Of a stretch of DNA of 64,000 nucleotides, positions 1-10,860 are shown piece by piece. The position numbers and the translations under genes were made by a program. Position 1 is the first letter of the stretch, and each line of letters begins with the position of its first letter. The stretch is taken from assembly GCA_015680685.1 (NCBI GenBank), contig MNCI01034769.1, forward strand, positions 323,136-387,135. The letters run 5' to 3'. The stretch comes from Gnetum montanum (lineage: Eukaryota; Streptophyta; Gnetopsida; Gnetales; Gnetaceae). The notes under the pieces are model-generated. The model was not told the origin of the DNA. It did not search any database and saw only the letters and a list, made by a program, of their open reading frames with translations.

Positions 1-386
1 TCAACGCTCGTAACCAAGTCGTACTCATGCTGCGTCACTAGGAAAATAGTAAATAACATTAATTAAACCTATCCATGCACTGCAAGGTTTATCCGCAAAG
101 CTCGTCTTTATTGCCGTACACAACTTGCGTTCAGGTATAAAGTTGCTCGAATAAAGAACCGTTCACTTGGGAGACTCCTACTGCGGGCACATGGAAAATA
201 TTCTATCTCTGGGGTGATCAATCCACCAGAGCTTCACTACTTAGCCTATCTAATTCAAAATGAGGGGAGTGCCGCCTCTTATTTATAGACATGGCAACGG
301 ACCGTGATATCGCATATGCGATATCTCAGGGAAGGACGCGATATCACGTATGCGATATCGCGGCCTGTGCAATTCGCGTCTCATCA
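1..386 (-). mobile_element. D-family LTR, partial (cut by window edge)
   Basis: This segment aligns by eye with the LTR at 50015-50874: both share AAGTCGTACTCAT near one end, a TTTATAG box, GATATC palindromes and a CATCA end. On the minus strand the LTR begins TGATGAGACG at position 386. It is much richer in CpG than the rest of the window, so it is probably a younger insertion or has escaped methylation decay. The sequence beyond 386 resembles 54.85-55.0 kb, not a polypurine tract, so 387 is likely the insertion flank and the element body lies outside the window. Confidence 0.75.
280..362 (-). promoter_or_regulatory. LTR promoter: TATA box plus GATATC palindrome cluster
   Basis: On the minus strand TATAAATA lies at 287-280. 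Immediately upstream, at 308-362, several copies of GATATC occur inside larger palindromes such as GATATCGCATATGCGATATC. The same pairing of a TATA box with GATATC palindromes recurs at 50755-50850 and 54373-54450. The palindromes would be a binding site for a dimeric factor; no factor can be named from sequence. Confidence 0.6.
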
Positions 387-576
387 TAAACCATACCTAT
401 ATTTCAGAGCACACATGTTAGTATTACCCTATTACAAAAATAACACTATGCTACATAAGAAAATCAAATTATAATTATATAAAATAGTTAGGTTTAGTGG
501 TAGTATCAGAGATTGCAAAAAATGGAACATGAGGTGTCTTACCATAAGAATAATGAATTTTGTGTGTAATGCATGG
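387..576 (-). mobile_element. Left remnant of element G, severed by B
   Basis: The sequence at about 490-576 followed directly by 31126 onward matches 54.95-55.10 kb in order. Both contain a stretch like AACATGAGGTG..ACC..AATAATGAATT..GTGTG..TAATG. This shows that 576 and 31126 were once adjacent, so this is the downstream end of G. It is AT-rich and non-coding. Its last five bases, CATGG, are the duplicated target of B. Confidence 0.65.
572..576. repeat. Target site duplication of B, left copy (CATGG)
   Basis: CATGG here matches CATGG at 31121-31125, just outside the two LTRs of B. Confidence 0.65.
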
Positions 577-1154
577 TGTACTAACTAAAAAATTCAGTTG
601 TTAGAAAACCAAACATTCCAACACAATAGCATTTTACCCTGAATCCTTAGGGCCTCTAAAAAGTGAGATCTAAGGTGCCTTGGATGGTTTGGACTTGGAA
701 ACTATAAATTGGGGGTAGAAAAATAAATATGTAATGTAGATTTGAGAAAGTAAATACACTGAAATGGAATAAATAAATTTGTCTTGCACACAAATAGAAC
801 TATAAAATTTATTTTAAATGAAATAAATAATGATTCAAGAAATTTTTACAATATGTAATTGGAATAGTAGGGGGGTTAACTTTGGTGGGGATTCAAAGTT
901 TGTTGAAATTCCTACAACCAGCTCCATGATCTAGAGGTTCTACAACTCCTAATGCTTTTGAACAAACCTTTGCTGCTCTTTGTAGTAGATTTGTAATGTT
1001 AGTGATGTAAGAGTTATAACAATGGATATGGGGGTTCCACACTGGGGATTCAAGAAGCTAAATGTATGTAAAATTGCAAGAGCTCTTGAATACAAAAAAA
1101 CAAATATGGCTAAAAATGCAAATTATGGAATCCTTACATGGTATCGGTGCTTGA

Positions 1155-1162
1155 TTTTTATA
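1155..1162 (-). promoter_or_regulatory. TATA box of B 3' LTR
   Basis: Minus-strand TATAAAAA. The aligned position in the other LTR (30509-30515) keeps TATAAAA. Confidence 0.45.
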
Positions 1163-1319
1163 GGGTTTTGCCATAACTTTGGGTGCAAATTTTGCTTAAT
1201 TGGTGCTACAAATTTCTTACTACGTGCAAGTGTGGTGGGTGCTCAAATTTGGGAGGCTACTTTGTATGGTAAGTGTCATATCCCCATAGCCATTTCATTT
1301 ACTAAAAATAGTAACAGGG

Positions 1320-1442
1320 GTACAACATCCATGCTAGAGGAATGGTATCCACATTGGGGGGATGGCATCCATGATAGGGGTATGGCATCCATGCTACATG
1401 GATGGAATCCACACTACATGGATGGCATCCACGCTACAACAT
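1320..1442. repeat. Short tandem repeat in B LTR (about 22-25 bp unit)
   Basis: Five or so diverged units of the form ATGGCATCCATGCTAGGGG follow one another. The same array, with different unit divergence, lies at 30680-30780 in the other LTR. Confidence 0.65.
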
Positions 1443-1834
1443 GATTGATGTCTTATCCTCCAACCATTGGGGGTAGGTGAGTTATACCCTCAGTAGATGC
1501 ATTATCATCCTAGTAGGTGAGTTATATCCCTGGTAGGTATCTATAGCATAGAAAATGCTATACCCAAAATAAAATCCATTAAATTGCCAATTTTGGCATC
1601 CCAAAAGGCATTTTTAATCCTTCCAAGTTCAAATATAGACATTACATAACTTTTTTTACTTGAGGGATGAAGCTTTAACCACTTATGAGGCATTTTTTAG
1701 CCCCAAAAGCATAAAATATGTGAGATTGCATCTCTTAAATTGTAATATTTACATTTGCAATGAATTTCAAGCCTTAGGTTTCATTGGGAAAAGGCTATAA
1801 AGGTTACAACATGGTATTTTTTGGTGGTGTTTCA

Positions 1835-2990
1835 TTGGTGTTTGGAGGATTGACATGATGAGCACCAACAAAGAATACAAAATATCACTACAAGTCCACC
1901 ATCAACATTCCCTCTCCATGCTTGATCCAATCACATTGAACCATGTCCAGAGAGTGCATGTGATGATTGGATAAGGTTGTGATGAGGTAAGGGTAATGTG
2001 GTTATAGAGAAATGGTTATGAAGGTTTACAATGTGTTCCATAATTGACATCATGGCTATGGCACTAACATGTTGGTCAATCAATAGGATTTGACACTTTG
2101 TTTTTTGATATGTTGGTCATTCAATGAATGCATTTGAGGATCCAATATCTTGCTTCAAAGTTTCTTTAGCCACTAGGCTCCTTTCTTTTTGCATGTTTGG
2201 AGCTATTAATTTGTTATTTTGATCTTCATAGGTCATTTCAACTTCTTGGAAATTTGCTTCCTCTTTTTTTTTTTTTGAGGTAAAACCTTCATTAGGTTTC
2301 CTTGGCAAGGCTAGTTTCATTTCATTTTCTTGCTGAATGAGGTGTGTTACATCCAGTAAATTGAATGGTAAAGCATGACAAATGGGATTTCACATGGCCA
2401 TAATTCCTAAATGTTGAACATAGGTCAAAATTTATATTTAGGATGAGGAAGATTATATTTAGGCTACAGGGCTTAGTTCAAGAAGAGGTGATGAGATGGA
2501 AATGACATAAGCACTCTTGACATAGCAAGAACAACTCACCAATTCTTGCACATTGAAGTCATGTGGTGATTTTCCACTATGATGAGTTACATTTTCATGA
2601 TGACTCTAGGCTTCATCCTACACATACAACTTCAAGAGAATAAGAAAACTAGTCGAAGAAAGCACATTGTTACAAAGTAGTGCACAGGACTATAGGAGAC
2701 AACTAGCAAACTAGGCCACAACAGGTCACCATCATTATAGCATATGAAAATCTATGTGGTTTGAATTAGATTCACAAATTTTTTAATCTTGTTCATTGTG
2801 CCAAATAAGGAGAGAGAGAAAAAAAAATGAATGCTCACTTGTTGTAGATCATCAAAGTTTTCAACATTAGTCATTTGTTGCAACCTGCCAACAATGATAA
2901 ATAATACTATAAACAAACATGTGAGTGTTAGACATACTAGGGATATATGATTCCTTTAATGTTGCATAAAAAGGGTTTGATGTGATCTTA
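1835..2990. mobile_element. B internal 3' region, non-coding
   Basis: No credible coding frame. TTGGTGTTTGGAGGA at 1835 aligns with TTGACGTCTGGAGGA at about 14964 in A, but the stretch containing A's polypurine tract is missing. Around 2590-2630 the text resembles 15855-15890 in A. It is a related, decayed 3' untranslated region. Confidence 0.55.
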
Positions 2991-4000
2991 AGAAGGCTTA
3001 AGTTCTAGTTAGAAACTTGGTTTGATGTGTTTTCTCCTCACCATCATGGTTTTAGAAGGGAAATTTGACTAAGGGATCCTCTTTGATGTTTTCAGCTTTG
3101 AGGTCGATGGTCATTGGGCTACTATAGGATGTTAAGGCTGTATAGTAGAATGATTTTAGGCTTCAGGCTTGGGTACATAAGGTCAATTCATCCTAACAAC
3201 ATCACGAGTGTGGTTTACTAAGGCTTTAAGGCTAGTTGAGTTTGCTTCTTCATCCTCCTAGCTCATTCCTACATGACAACATAAGCACATCAAGTGGCAC
3301 TTGTGTAATAAAATGATTAAATAATATAACCATACATTAATGATAATTCTTATATGAGCCAAAACAAATTAACTCAAAGGCCAAATGAGTTTCAAACATG
3401 GTTAACAAACATTATAATAAGTGGATTAAGAAAAACAAAAGGTGAAATAAAGACTACATACTATAATATAAGATCAAATGAGGGTCAAAACTATATAAAA
3501 TGATGTTAAATAAGGTTAAGAAAGGCTATATTGAAGTCCAAAGTCATCAATTAATGTTAAATCAAGCTAACCAAGGCCCAAGAAATACCAAGTGATAGGA
3601 GAATGCAACTAAATAAGGTTACATAGTGCTAGTTTTAGGCTTTAGTAGGTCATGGGGTTGCTAGTTTAAGGCCTTGGCAAACCATGGTTTTGCCAATTTT
3701 AGGCCTTAGTAGGCCATGTTTGGGAAGCCTATTCAACTGGGCAAGGTTACCATGAATCAAAACAAGGTGAAACTTGATAAAATAAGGTAAAATATGGTAA
3801 AATGAAGTTGTAACAAGATAAAGTTGAAGTATAATTTGGTAAAATAAAATTGTATTAAGGTAAAACAAAGTTAAAGAATAAACTATGATAAACTAGGTGG
3901 AATAAGATAAAGTAGTTTTAAAATTTAATATTTATTTAATAAAAATTATTAGTATTGATTTTTTAAAATATTTTTTTGTTCTTTTGCATCACTCTATGGC
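2991..4000 (-). mobile_element. B linker region matching upstream of RT in G, with repeat array 2
   Basis: TTTTCTCCTCACCATCATGG at about 3035 and AAGTGGCACTTGTGTAATAAAATG at about 3290 match TTTTCTCCTCACCATTATGG and AAGTGGCATCTATGTGGTAAAATC in G (35500-35810), in the same order. Repeats of TAGTTTTAGGCCTTAGTAGGCCATG type sit at 3625-3720, and A-rich GGTAAAATAAGGT repeats at 3780-3900. B therefore appears to keep the sequence preceding RT but not RT itself. Confidence 0.5.
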
Positions 4001-6000
4001 AAAGGTAGGGTGCAAAGGGAGAATGATGGTGTTGGCTAGGCCTATGCAATGGCATAGAAATGGTTTGTGAGTAAACAAGATAGGCCATGGTAATGCATAG
4101 GGTGCACTAGAGAGGGCTTTGGTAGGCAATGATGCAATAGGTATTGTGAAGATTTTTAGGTGCTACTAGGAAATACGTAGCATAGTTAGCATGGTTCATG
4201 ATGCAATAGCTGTAGGACCTATGCATGTAGTGGGTAGTAGTCTAGCCTTTGTGAGCACTGTGATTCGAATCTATGACCTTGGACTATCATTAGGGCTCCA
4301 TCTCTTCACCTTCATCTCTACCATGATCATGAGGCATAAACAACGACAACAACTATGAGCAACACTACACATTGCACTGTTAGCATGGTCGTGATGATGG
4401 CACTAGTGGTGGTGATTACTAGGCCTCATTTAGCACCACCTCAAAGGAGTAGAAATCATGAGATGCATTGTGCACTTGCTATGAGGTCTACTACATGGCA
4501 CAGTCAAGGGTTTCTATAGCATGACCATAGGTTGGGATTATGTAGTCCATTGTAGGACTAAAGAATAGTCCTCTATGAGTTCAACATGATCTATTGCTAG
4601 GCCTATGCAACATTCTACGACAAGCTACATGCAATGGAAGTGATGCAAAGATGGTAGATCTACAAAGGTGCCAGAATCTAACATGATAAAGGGTAGCACT
4701 AGTAATGATGTAGAAGGGTGATGTAGAGGGCCAAGGTGGTGCAAAGAGCAATGGCCATATCCACAATGGCCTATGTTGGTGATTTCATGACTCGTGACTA
4801 TGCTATAGGTTATAGTGTGATGGTCCAATTTTCTAGCCGACATGGCCCAGGTGGGCCTATGTAAGATGATGGTGTTTTTTAAGGGTCCAACTAATGGCCT
4901 CCATGCTAGATCCACATTGAACAACATGGATGAGGGGGTGTAAGGGTTATTTAGAGTTTATTCATGCTAGCTCCATGCTAAGCATCATGGCTTCAGCATG
5001 GATGGAAGGGGAAGAACACTGATGTTACCTTTATAGGGCCAACGCAGCCAGACCTACTATAGTGTATGATAAAGGAAGGTAGTGTGTTATATATTCAAGG
5101 AATAATGTGTGGTTATGGAGGAAAGTATGCAGGTAGCTATAGGCTCATGGATGTTGGTAATTGCACAATGGCAGTGAGGATGAGAGGCTAGACGACCATC
5201 AATAACATTGAGGAGTTTGTTTGGTAGCGATGGCATTATAGGCATGATGTGTGCATGGTTGATTAAGAGTCTTAAGATGCAGCATCAGATCATGGCATCC
5301 ACACTTAATCCACACTAACCAATGTGGGTGATGAGGGGTAAGGTTTTTTGATACTTTTAGTCATTCCCCCTTTGGGTTATGATCTAGCATGGTCTCAAAA
5401 TGGATGGAAATGGTAGAAACCACAACGTAGTGCACAATAATGGGAAAGGTATTATTTAGTTATGCAATGATGTGACACTTCAAATCATGGAAATGGAAAA
5501 TAATGACATTTGGTGGCATCATGATGCACAACCCTAAGGGCCAGTGTGACCCCTATAGGGCCTGTGTAATCCTTTGCATGGTAAACATGGCCTTTGCCAA
5601 ACCAACAGTTGCATTAGGGATCTCATATGGGCTACACAACAAAAGGAGGTGGCACAATAGGTGGTGAGGTAGTGCAAAGTAGGGTGTCAATGATACAAAA
5701 AAGGGTTTTATGGCTAGTGAGGAGGACATATCTGCATGGTGGCAGCAAGGGTTTACTATTGTGGGTAACAAGGATTGTTGTGTTGTTCATTTCATGGCTT
5801 GTGCAACACTCCATGGACCATTGTTGGGCCATGCACCTAATATGTCAATGGAGGCCATAGTGGCAAGCAACACACAATAGAAGAAGGGAAAAGATGGTAG
5901 GACATCACTATGCAAGGAGGTGCCCTCTTTGTGGGATTGGCCTATCAACCCTAGGCCTACATGCCACACGATGGCTAGAAACCTCCTATTTTTTTAACAA
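4001..6000. repeat. B cargo region: diverged repeats of about 390 bp, no recognised gene
   Basis: The block around 4888-5020 (GCATCCACAC-like text, GGGGGTGTAAGG, then TGCTAGC..ATGG) resembles 5280-5425 in order. Open frames here on both strands are short and composed of low-complexity His/Met/Cys-rich sequence. It lies between the two arrays (3.62-3.72 kb and 7.05-7.14 kb) that flank the cargo gene in A. Confidence 0.35.
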
Positions 6001-6121
6001 TAATCAACAATTCACCTTGAAAAACTTAATTTTCAGGCAAATGTGCATTTCATGTTTAGCTTGTGTTTATTGAGGCTAAGGCTATATGATGGTATAAGAA
6101 GCAACAACTCTATTGGGGGTT

Positions 6122-6149
6122 GGGGGGGGGGGGGGGGGGGGGGGGGGGG
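6122..6149. other. Homopolymer G run, probable assembly artefact
   Basis: Twenty-eight consecutive G residues flanked by further G-rich text. The window's N-containing spots are also bordered by poly-C, so this is likely a closed or mis-sequenced gap. Confidence 0.6.
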
Positions 6150-7217
6150 TGGTTGGTTTGGTGTGGGAGGGAGGGGGCTGTTTCCTACATATTCAATAAA
6201 AAGTATAAAGCATTAAGCATTCCAATAGACTTGTGAATTTTCCTTTGAACATAAAAAATAGACACCTCCAATGTTTCTAGCCATAGGTATAATTTTGCTA
6301 CTTCTTCTTTGGTAATATCTCATAAATTAAGTAACTAAACCATGGCCTTTAAACCAAGTGTTTTGACAATAACTATGATATTTTAATTTCTAGCGAGTTT
6401 GACCCTTTGATGTATATGGATTTTTCAATCTTTGTCTATGTTTGCAGATGTACAAATCTTGCATAAAGATATTTAATTTAGCCTAAAGATACTACCAACT
6501 TAAATATTAAGTTAGTATATTCTATTGAGTTTACACATTTTGTCTTGATCTTTTGAGCTTTAAATAGAAACAATGATCTATATTAAACCTAAAGAATAAG
6601 ATTATTTTTAATGATTTTAATAGTCATGTCTTATGGCTATAATGATTACTACTACTTGTCAAATTCATTATTGCTTGTAGATCTCATGCGATGATGTTGA
6701 TGCAGGTGACAATGATGTACATAATGAGGCCCCATTTCATCTCATGACTTAGTTTCATCAATTTGGTGAACTTGTTGATGACTATATAATGTTCTTATTG
6801 TTGTATGGCTCATAATGCAATTGTGGTTTTGGAAATTTATGTGTGTATATGGTTGTATCATCTTACAATATCATTTTTGCTATGTGTCAGTTTTAAATTT
6901 AGGAGGTTATAAACTAAAACTAGTAGACTATATGCAATGTAATGACAATTATAAACCATGATTTATGCATATAAGTAGACTTACATACAATGCTATTGGG
7001 TATATTGGCTACAACATTGGTATAGGAATGAAAGTGAGAGGTAATTACATTTACTAGTTTTAAGTCTTGGTAGGTCATTTATTCATCAGTTTTAGGCCCA
7101 AGCAAGCCATAATGTTTCCATTTTTATGCCTTTGTGGACCATAGTCCATACTTTCCTAGCAGGTATGGGATGCTCTTGAAAGAGCACATAATGCTAGAGA
7201 CAACATTGAAACATGAT
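6150..7217. mobile_element. B internal region upstream of C insertion, includes repeat array 1 remnant
   Basis: AT-rich sequence without a coding frame. At 7050-7145 it carries TAGTTTTAAGTCTTGGTAGGTCAT-like units, the same motif as array 1 in A (18690-19270). Confidence 0.45.
7213..7217. repeat. Target site duplication of C, left copy (ATGAT)
   Basis: ATGAT here matches ATGAT at 13076-13080. Confidence 0.85.
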
Positions 7218-7511
7218 TGTTGATGTCAACACTCCCATGCTCGTATGGGGCCATGATTATCAATGTTTCTATTTCTCTCCCTTAATAACCACAATAAAAA
7301 TCATGCAAGTAGTAGAAATTTAAACTGTCAGGTGGTGTTCATTAATGATGGCGGTTACAATCATTAGTGGCAAACTTTTCAGAAGTTACGATGGTTACGA
7401 ACATAAGTGGGCACTTAATTGGAGAATGTGGGCATTATTACACAAAAAGTGGTGGTAGTTTCTGTAGGCATTACATGAAATGTAGACATCATTATGGATG
7501 GTTGTAGTGGC

Positions 7512-7518
7512 TATAAAA
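7512..7518 (+). promoter_or_regulatory. TATA box of C 5' LTR
   Basis: TATAAAA in the context GTGGCTATAAAATGG, conserved at 12407-12413 in the 3' LTR. Confidence 0.65.
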
Positions 7519-7857
7519 TGGATTCTAGAGGGGAGCTCTTGAAGGGAGTAGAGGGAGTCCCAAAATAGGCTTTGGTTATCAGTCTAAAGGAGTAGCTTCC
7601 TCTCCACTAAGCAATAGTTTCCTCTTTTCTTTTCTTTTCTTTACAGGCTTCTAGTTGATCTTCGAGGAGGGTCCAAGGCAAGATCTAGCAACTCAAAATT
7701 AGATCCTTGTGGGTCTTCTTGGTGATAGTAGGAGCTTGTCTCGGTGGTGCAGACATGGGTGGATGATCTTCCTCTCTGTGGCGGTGCAAAAAAGATGGCT
7801 AATGTTAGCAGGATTTAAGAACTACAATTGCTACCTTGTGTGAACTATAGTGGGTAG

Positions 7858-7860
<3 letters not shown>

Positions 7861-7913
<53 letters not shown>
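7861..7913. repeat. CT microsatellite in C 5' LTR
   Basis: About 50 bp of CT repeats. The 3' LTR has only about 24 bp of interrupted CT at 12757-12780, so the tract changed length after insertion. Confidence 0.9.
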
Positions 7914-7915
<2 letters not shown>

Positions 7916-8207
7916 GACAATCGCGGTCTTCTTGCCCAGTAGTGGATACCATTGACAGTCATAGACCAGTAGCATCAACGAGACTAGGAAAATTCAGTTC
8001 TTTTAATTATTTATTGTATTGAAGATAATTATTTAATTTAAATTCTAGATTTATTTTTAGTTTATTATTTGCAAAAGGCTACGTAGCCCTCTCCAGCTGA
8101 GACTATTCCTGGGTTTCCATACCCATACGGGAGGTGCCCTAGGCAATAGTCTCCTAAAATGAGTTTTCTTCCCCGGTGTTGGTGTGACCAAAATTTATGC
8201 ATCAACA

Positions 8208-8233
8208 CCTTCTTAGCACTAGAAGGAAGGCCT
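8208..8233 (+). other. Probable primer-binding site region of C
   Basis: Directly after the LTR end comes CCTTCTTAGCACTAGAAGGA. The core TAGCACTAGAAGG also follows the 5' LTRs of A, B and (with one change) B2. It differs by three transitions from TGGCGCCAGAAGG, which would begin with the TGG expected of a tRNA 3' end. The tRNA is not identified. Confidence 0.5.
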
Positions 8234-8690
8234 TTCTCCCACCTTTTTTTTATCAGTTTTTCTTGTCATTTTTCTAGCATTGTTATCTCATTTTCTAAAA
8301 TATCTATTTTCTGCCCTTTTCTAGTCCCTATTCTATTTTTATTTCTTAAAAATTTCATTTTTCTTGTTTCAAACTTGTTTTATTTAAAATTTCTATTTTT
8401 AGACATTGTCTTGAAAAACCTTTTTAAAGAAATTTTGAGCCCTTTATTTCTTTTTCTCAAAAGTTCATTTCTTGAAAACTTTCGGGTCTCATCACCCATT
8501 TTTCCTTAATATTTTTCCTTGCTATTTTTTTTAAATCCTTGTTTCCCAATCCCATTTTTGAATTTGTGTTTTGGTGGTCCTTACCTTAGTCTTGGGTTAG
8601 GTAAGGTGGTTTTATTTGATTATGAAATTTTAAGTTTATTTTCCTAAAATCTTGCCTTTTACGGTTTTAAGTTTATTGGACCCAGTTTGG
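8234..8690. other. Leader of C, T-rich, non-coding
   Basis: T- and C-rich leader between the PBS region and the gag-like frames. The open frame at 8159-8509 is hydrophobic only because the DNA is poly-T rich, and it begins inside the LTR. Confidence 0.5.
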
Positions 8691-8694
8691 AATG

Positions 8695-9700
8695 ATGAGC
8701 ATTAACAATCCTATGCAACATAGTCCTCTACCGACTTTCCCAATGACCAACACTATGTTCCAAACTCCCATTCCCATTTAAATGACTAACCTAAAATCAA
8801 CTAATTTCAAGGTCCCACATCTTCTCCATTCCTACCATCTAACACTAGTTTGAATGAGGATCAATCAAAGGCCTTAATTCAATCTATCATAAACCCAAAC
8901 AAGGTATCTAATCCTACTGAACCCCCAACTTAAACTTAAGATTAAATGACCCAGATATTAACTTCACTTCAAAAAATTTCCAACAAAGTAGTTGAACTAA
9001 AGCATAATAACAACAAGGATCCTATACAACTAGAAAATCTTAGTTCATTAGTCAATGACAATTATTTTCATCTCCATAACACTAGGCAACATTTTGAAAA
9101 GACTTGTCTCCAATTTTTAGCATTATTTGGTGACAACACCCAAAGTCAACAAAATGGAAAACCTCCTATTATGGTCCTTAATGTGCCTCATCAAGCAAAA
9201 AATGAAGACGTTTCCTCATTAGAGCAAGTTATGGTAAACAACTCCAACCCACCTAATGCTTGCTATCGTAGACTTATTGACATTATGAACAACCTACAAT
9301 AACAAACTAGGACTAACCCTTAAGCTCATCCAAATATAAGAGCTCCTAGTCAAATTAACATAAATACTCAAATTGGGTCATCCCAAACAAATACTCCACA
9401 ACAATCAAACCCACCTTCTATACTTAGAAGCACTCCACCTCAACAAGAAGCTAAAGATGAACACAAGACTTACGATTTAGTTGAAGATTTGAAGAAAATT
9501 AAATCTAACATCTAAATGTATGACCTTTTACAATTTAATGAAATGAAAGAGGTGGTTCAAGAGATAGTTTGTAAAATGAAAAACAATAAAGAAAAATCCC
9601 CAACCCCCGAAAGGAAAGTTCACTTCACAGAAAGTCCTAACACATTATCAGTACAAAATGTAAACAATTTCATGATGAGTAAGAAAGAGCAACCTCCTTT
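8695..9700 (+). pseudogene. Decayed gag region of C
   Basis: A possible start at about 8695 leads into Pro/Thr/Asn-rich text. Longer frames follow at 8946-9302 (118 codons, with a helix-like segment starting MTQILTSLQKISNKVVEL) and from 9516. Several frame changes and stops interrupt it. Position between leader and protease and hydrophilic composition fit gag, but no CCHC knuckle was found and no nucleocapsid or capsid motif is clear. It is presumed to have encoded the particle protein that packages the RNA. No intact product is expected. Confidence 0.45.
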
Positions 9701-9739
9701 CCTAATAACTCTAATTATTTTAGGAAAGAATGTTTACAA

Positions 9740-10159
9740 TTGTTTGATGGATATGTTCACAATTGTTTGATGGATTTTGGAGCAACTATTAGTGTCATGC
9801 CTCTTGAGGTATGTAAGGCTTTAGAAGCACAAATGATACCACAAACAAAAAGTGTGATTCAACTCGATGGATCTAATGTACCTATAGTAGGATCATTAAA
9901 AAGAGTGAAAGTACAACTTAAACAATACCCTACGTTCACATGTTACACAAATATCCTAGTAGTTGACATGTCACCTACTTATGGGGTGCTCCTATCTAGG
10001 AATTTTGGAGCCAAGTTTAGGGGCTTCTTTAGGTTAGATTTCTTAGAGCTATTAATCCCTATCAAAGGAAAATCTAAATACATGACTATACCTCAAGAAC
10101 CCTTCTACAAACAAGTAGTTACAACCTTAGATCAACAAAATCAATCTTTGGAAGATTGA
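9740..10159 (+). pseudogene. Retropepsin-like aspartic protease of C
   Basis: A frame of 139 codons. Residues 9-29 read LMDFGATISVMPLEVCKALE, the aspartic protease active-site loop (normally D-T/S-G-A, here D-F-G-A) followed by the usual hydrophobic helix. Later YGVLLSRNFGAKFRGFF resembles the conserved region ending gypsy proteases of this type. The enzyme would cleave the Gag or Gag-Pol precursor inside virus-like particles. The Thr/Ser-to-Phe change in the catalytic triplet suggests it is inactive. An overlapping frame (9516-9770) duplicates the GYVHNCLMD text through a short local repeat (GTTTGATGGATATGTTCACAATTGTTTGATGG), which probably caused a frame change. Confidence 0.75.
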
Positions 10160-10580
10160 AACACTAATCTTTATGTTGGGGTTATTGAGGTTGATCATAG
10201 CGAACATGTTGTAAGTGACTATGTGAGTGGAACTACAAAAATAAATCTTGTCTCTCATGCATATTCCATCCAATCCTATCAAAGCTCTAGAAAAGGTGAA
10301 GAAATATATGGAGACACTTTGCCTTATCAACAACATGATGGATTTCATTTGAGTAATCCACCATCTTTAGGGGAAGATAAATATATAAATAAGACCCTAA
10401 CTAATAAAATAGTTGAAGGCGTGCTAAATTTTAATGACACATCCATGGAACATTCTCCTAAAAAGGCTATATTTTATGACCCACCAAGACCTAGACCTAT
10501 CATTGAAACTTATATCAAAGAAAAACTTTATATAAAATGATCAAGCAAGTTAAGATTAGGTCTTGATTTTCGTAATCTTA
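10160..10580 (+). pseudogene. Protease to RT linker of C
   Basis: The frame at 10223-10540 (105 codons) is hydrophilic and ends in a Pro/Arg-rich segment (DPPRPRPIIETYIKEKL). Text just after it (CGTAATCTTAAGCATTG) is joined almost at once to the integrase tail, so the deletion of RT to integrase core falls at about 10550-10610. Confidence 0.5.
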
Positions 10581-10589
10581 AGCATTGAA

Positions 10590-10860
10590 AAATTCTCAAA
10601 CAATTTCTTGACATGAAGTACATTGGTGAAGTCTTCAAGATAGGAGACCTAATCTCAGAAAAAGGTAAAACATTTAACCAAGAAAATCTTCAAGTTAAGT
10701 TCTCTCCTATTTGGTCAGGTCCATTCTGAATTAAAGACATCATTGGCCCCAATGTGTACAAGGTTGCTAATGTGCAAGGACATACATTACCTTGACATTT
10801 TAATGCATTCCATCCAAAGCATTTCTACTTAGGTGCCCCATGTGGACACCTAGTAGATTC
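10590..10860 (+). pseudogene. Integrase C-terminal tail (GPF/Y module) of C
   Basis: Translated in the frame of 10614, the text reads KYIGEVFKIGDLISEKGK, then LQVKFSPIWSGPFXIKDI and NVYKVANVQGHTLP, ending HFNAFHPKHFYL. This is the usual end of Ty3/gypsy integrases, with the W..GPF module that helps bind DNA. Everything between protease linker and this tail is missing. It has one in-frame stop and no catalytic residues, so it is a relic of an originally complete pol. Confidence 0.75.

Larger units (their letters stand above)
577..1834 (-). mobile_element. 3' LTR of B
   Basis: It aligns along its length with 29922-31120, sharing for example GGGCCTCTAAAAA, GCAATGTAGATTTGAGAAA and CTCCATGATC. 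Plus-strand ends are TGTAC..TTTCA, so the minus strand starts TGAAACACCACC, as the LTRs of A and H also do. The open frame at 1022-1444 lies in U3/R sequence and is not taken as a gene. Confidence 0.8.
7218..8207 (+). mobile_element. 5' LTR of C
   Basis: A 990-bp repeat matching 12113-13075 almost throughout. TATAAAA lies at 7512-7518. A long CT run (about 7865-7913) lies in the transcribed part and is much shorter in the other LTR. Confidence 0.92.

Noticed and set aside
300-362. Palindromes at the window start as a CRISPR array or replication origin
   Set aside because: There are only a few GATATC palindromes, with no regular spacers, and the same motif recurs next to TATA boxes in plant LTRs.
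495-515. GTGGTAGTATCAGAGATTGC as a tRNA-Met type primer-binding site
   Set aside because: It resembles TGGTATCAGAGC but no LTR ends beside it, and the aligned place at 54.95 kb lacks the match.
1022-1444. 140-codon plus-strand frame
   Set aside because: It lies wholly inside the B LTR and its end is the short tandem repeat; the sister LTR does not keep the frame.
4581-5969. Overlapping His/Cys-rich frames on both strands
   Set aside because: Low-complexity repetitive DNA with no conserved motif and conflicting frames on both strands.
8159-8509. Hydrophobic 116-codon frame that might be a membrane protein
   Set aside because: It starts in the C LTR and runs through the PBS and a T-rich leader; hydrophobicity follows from poly-T.
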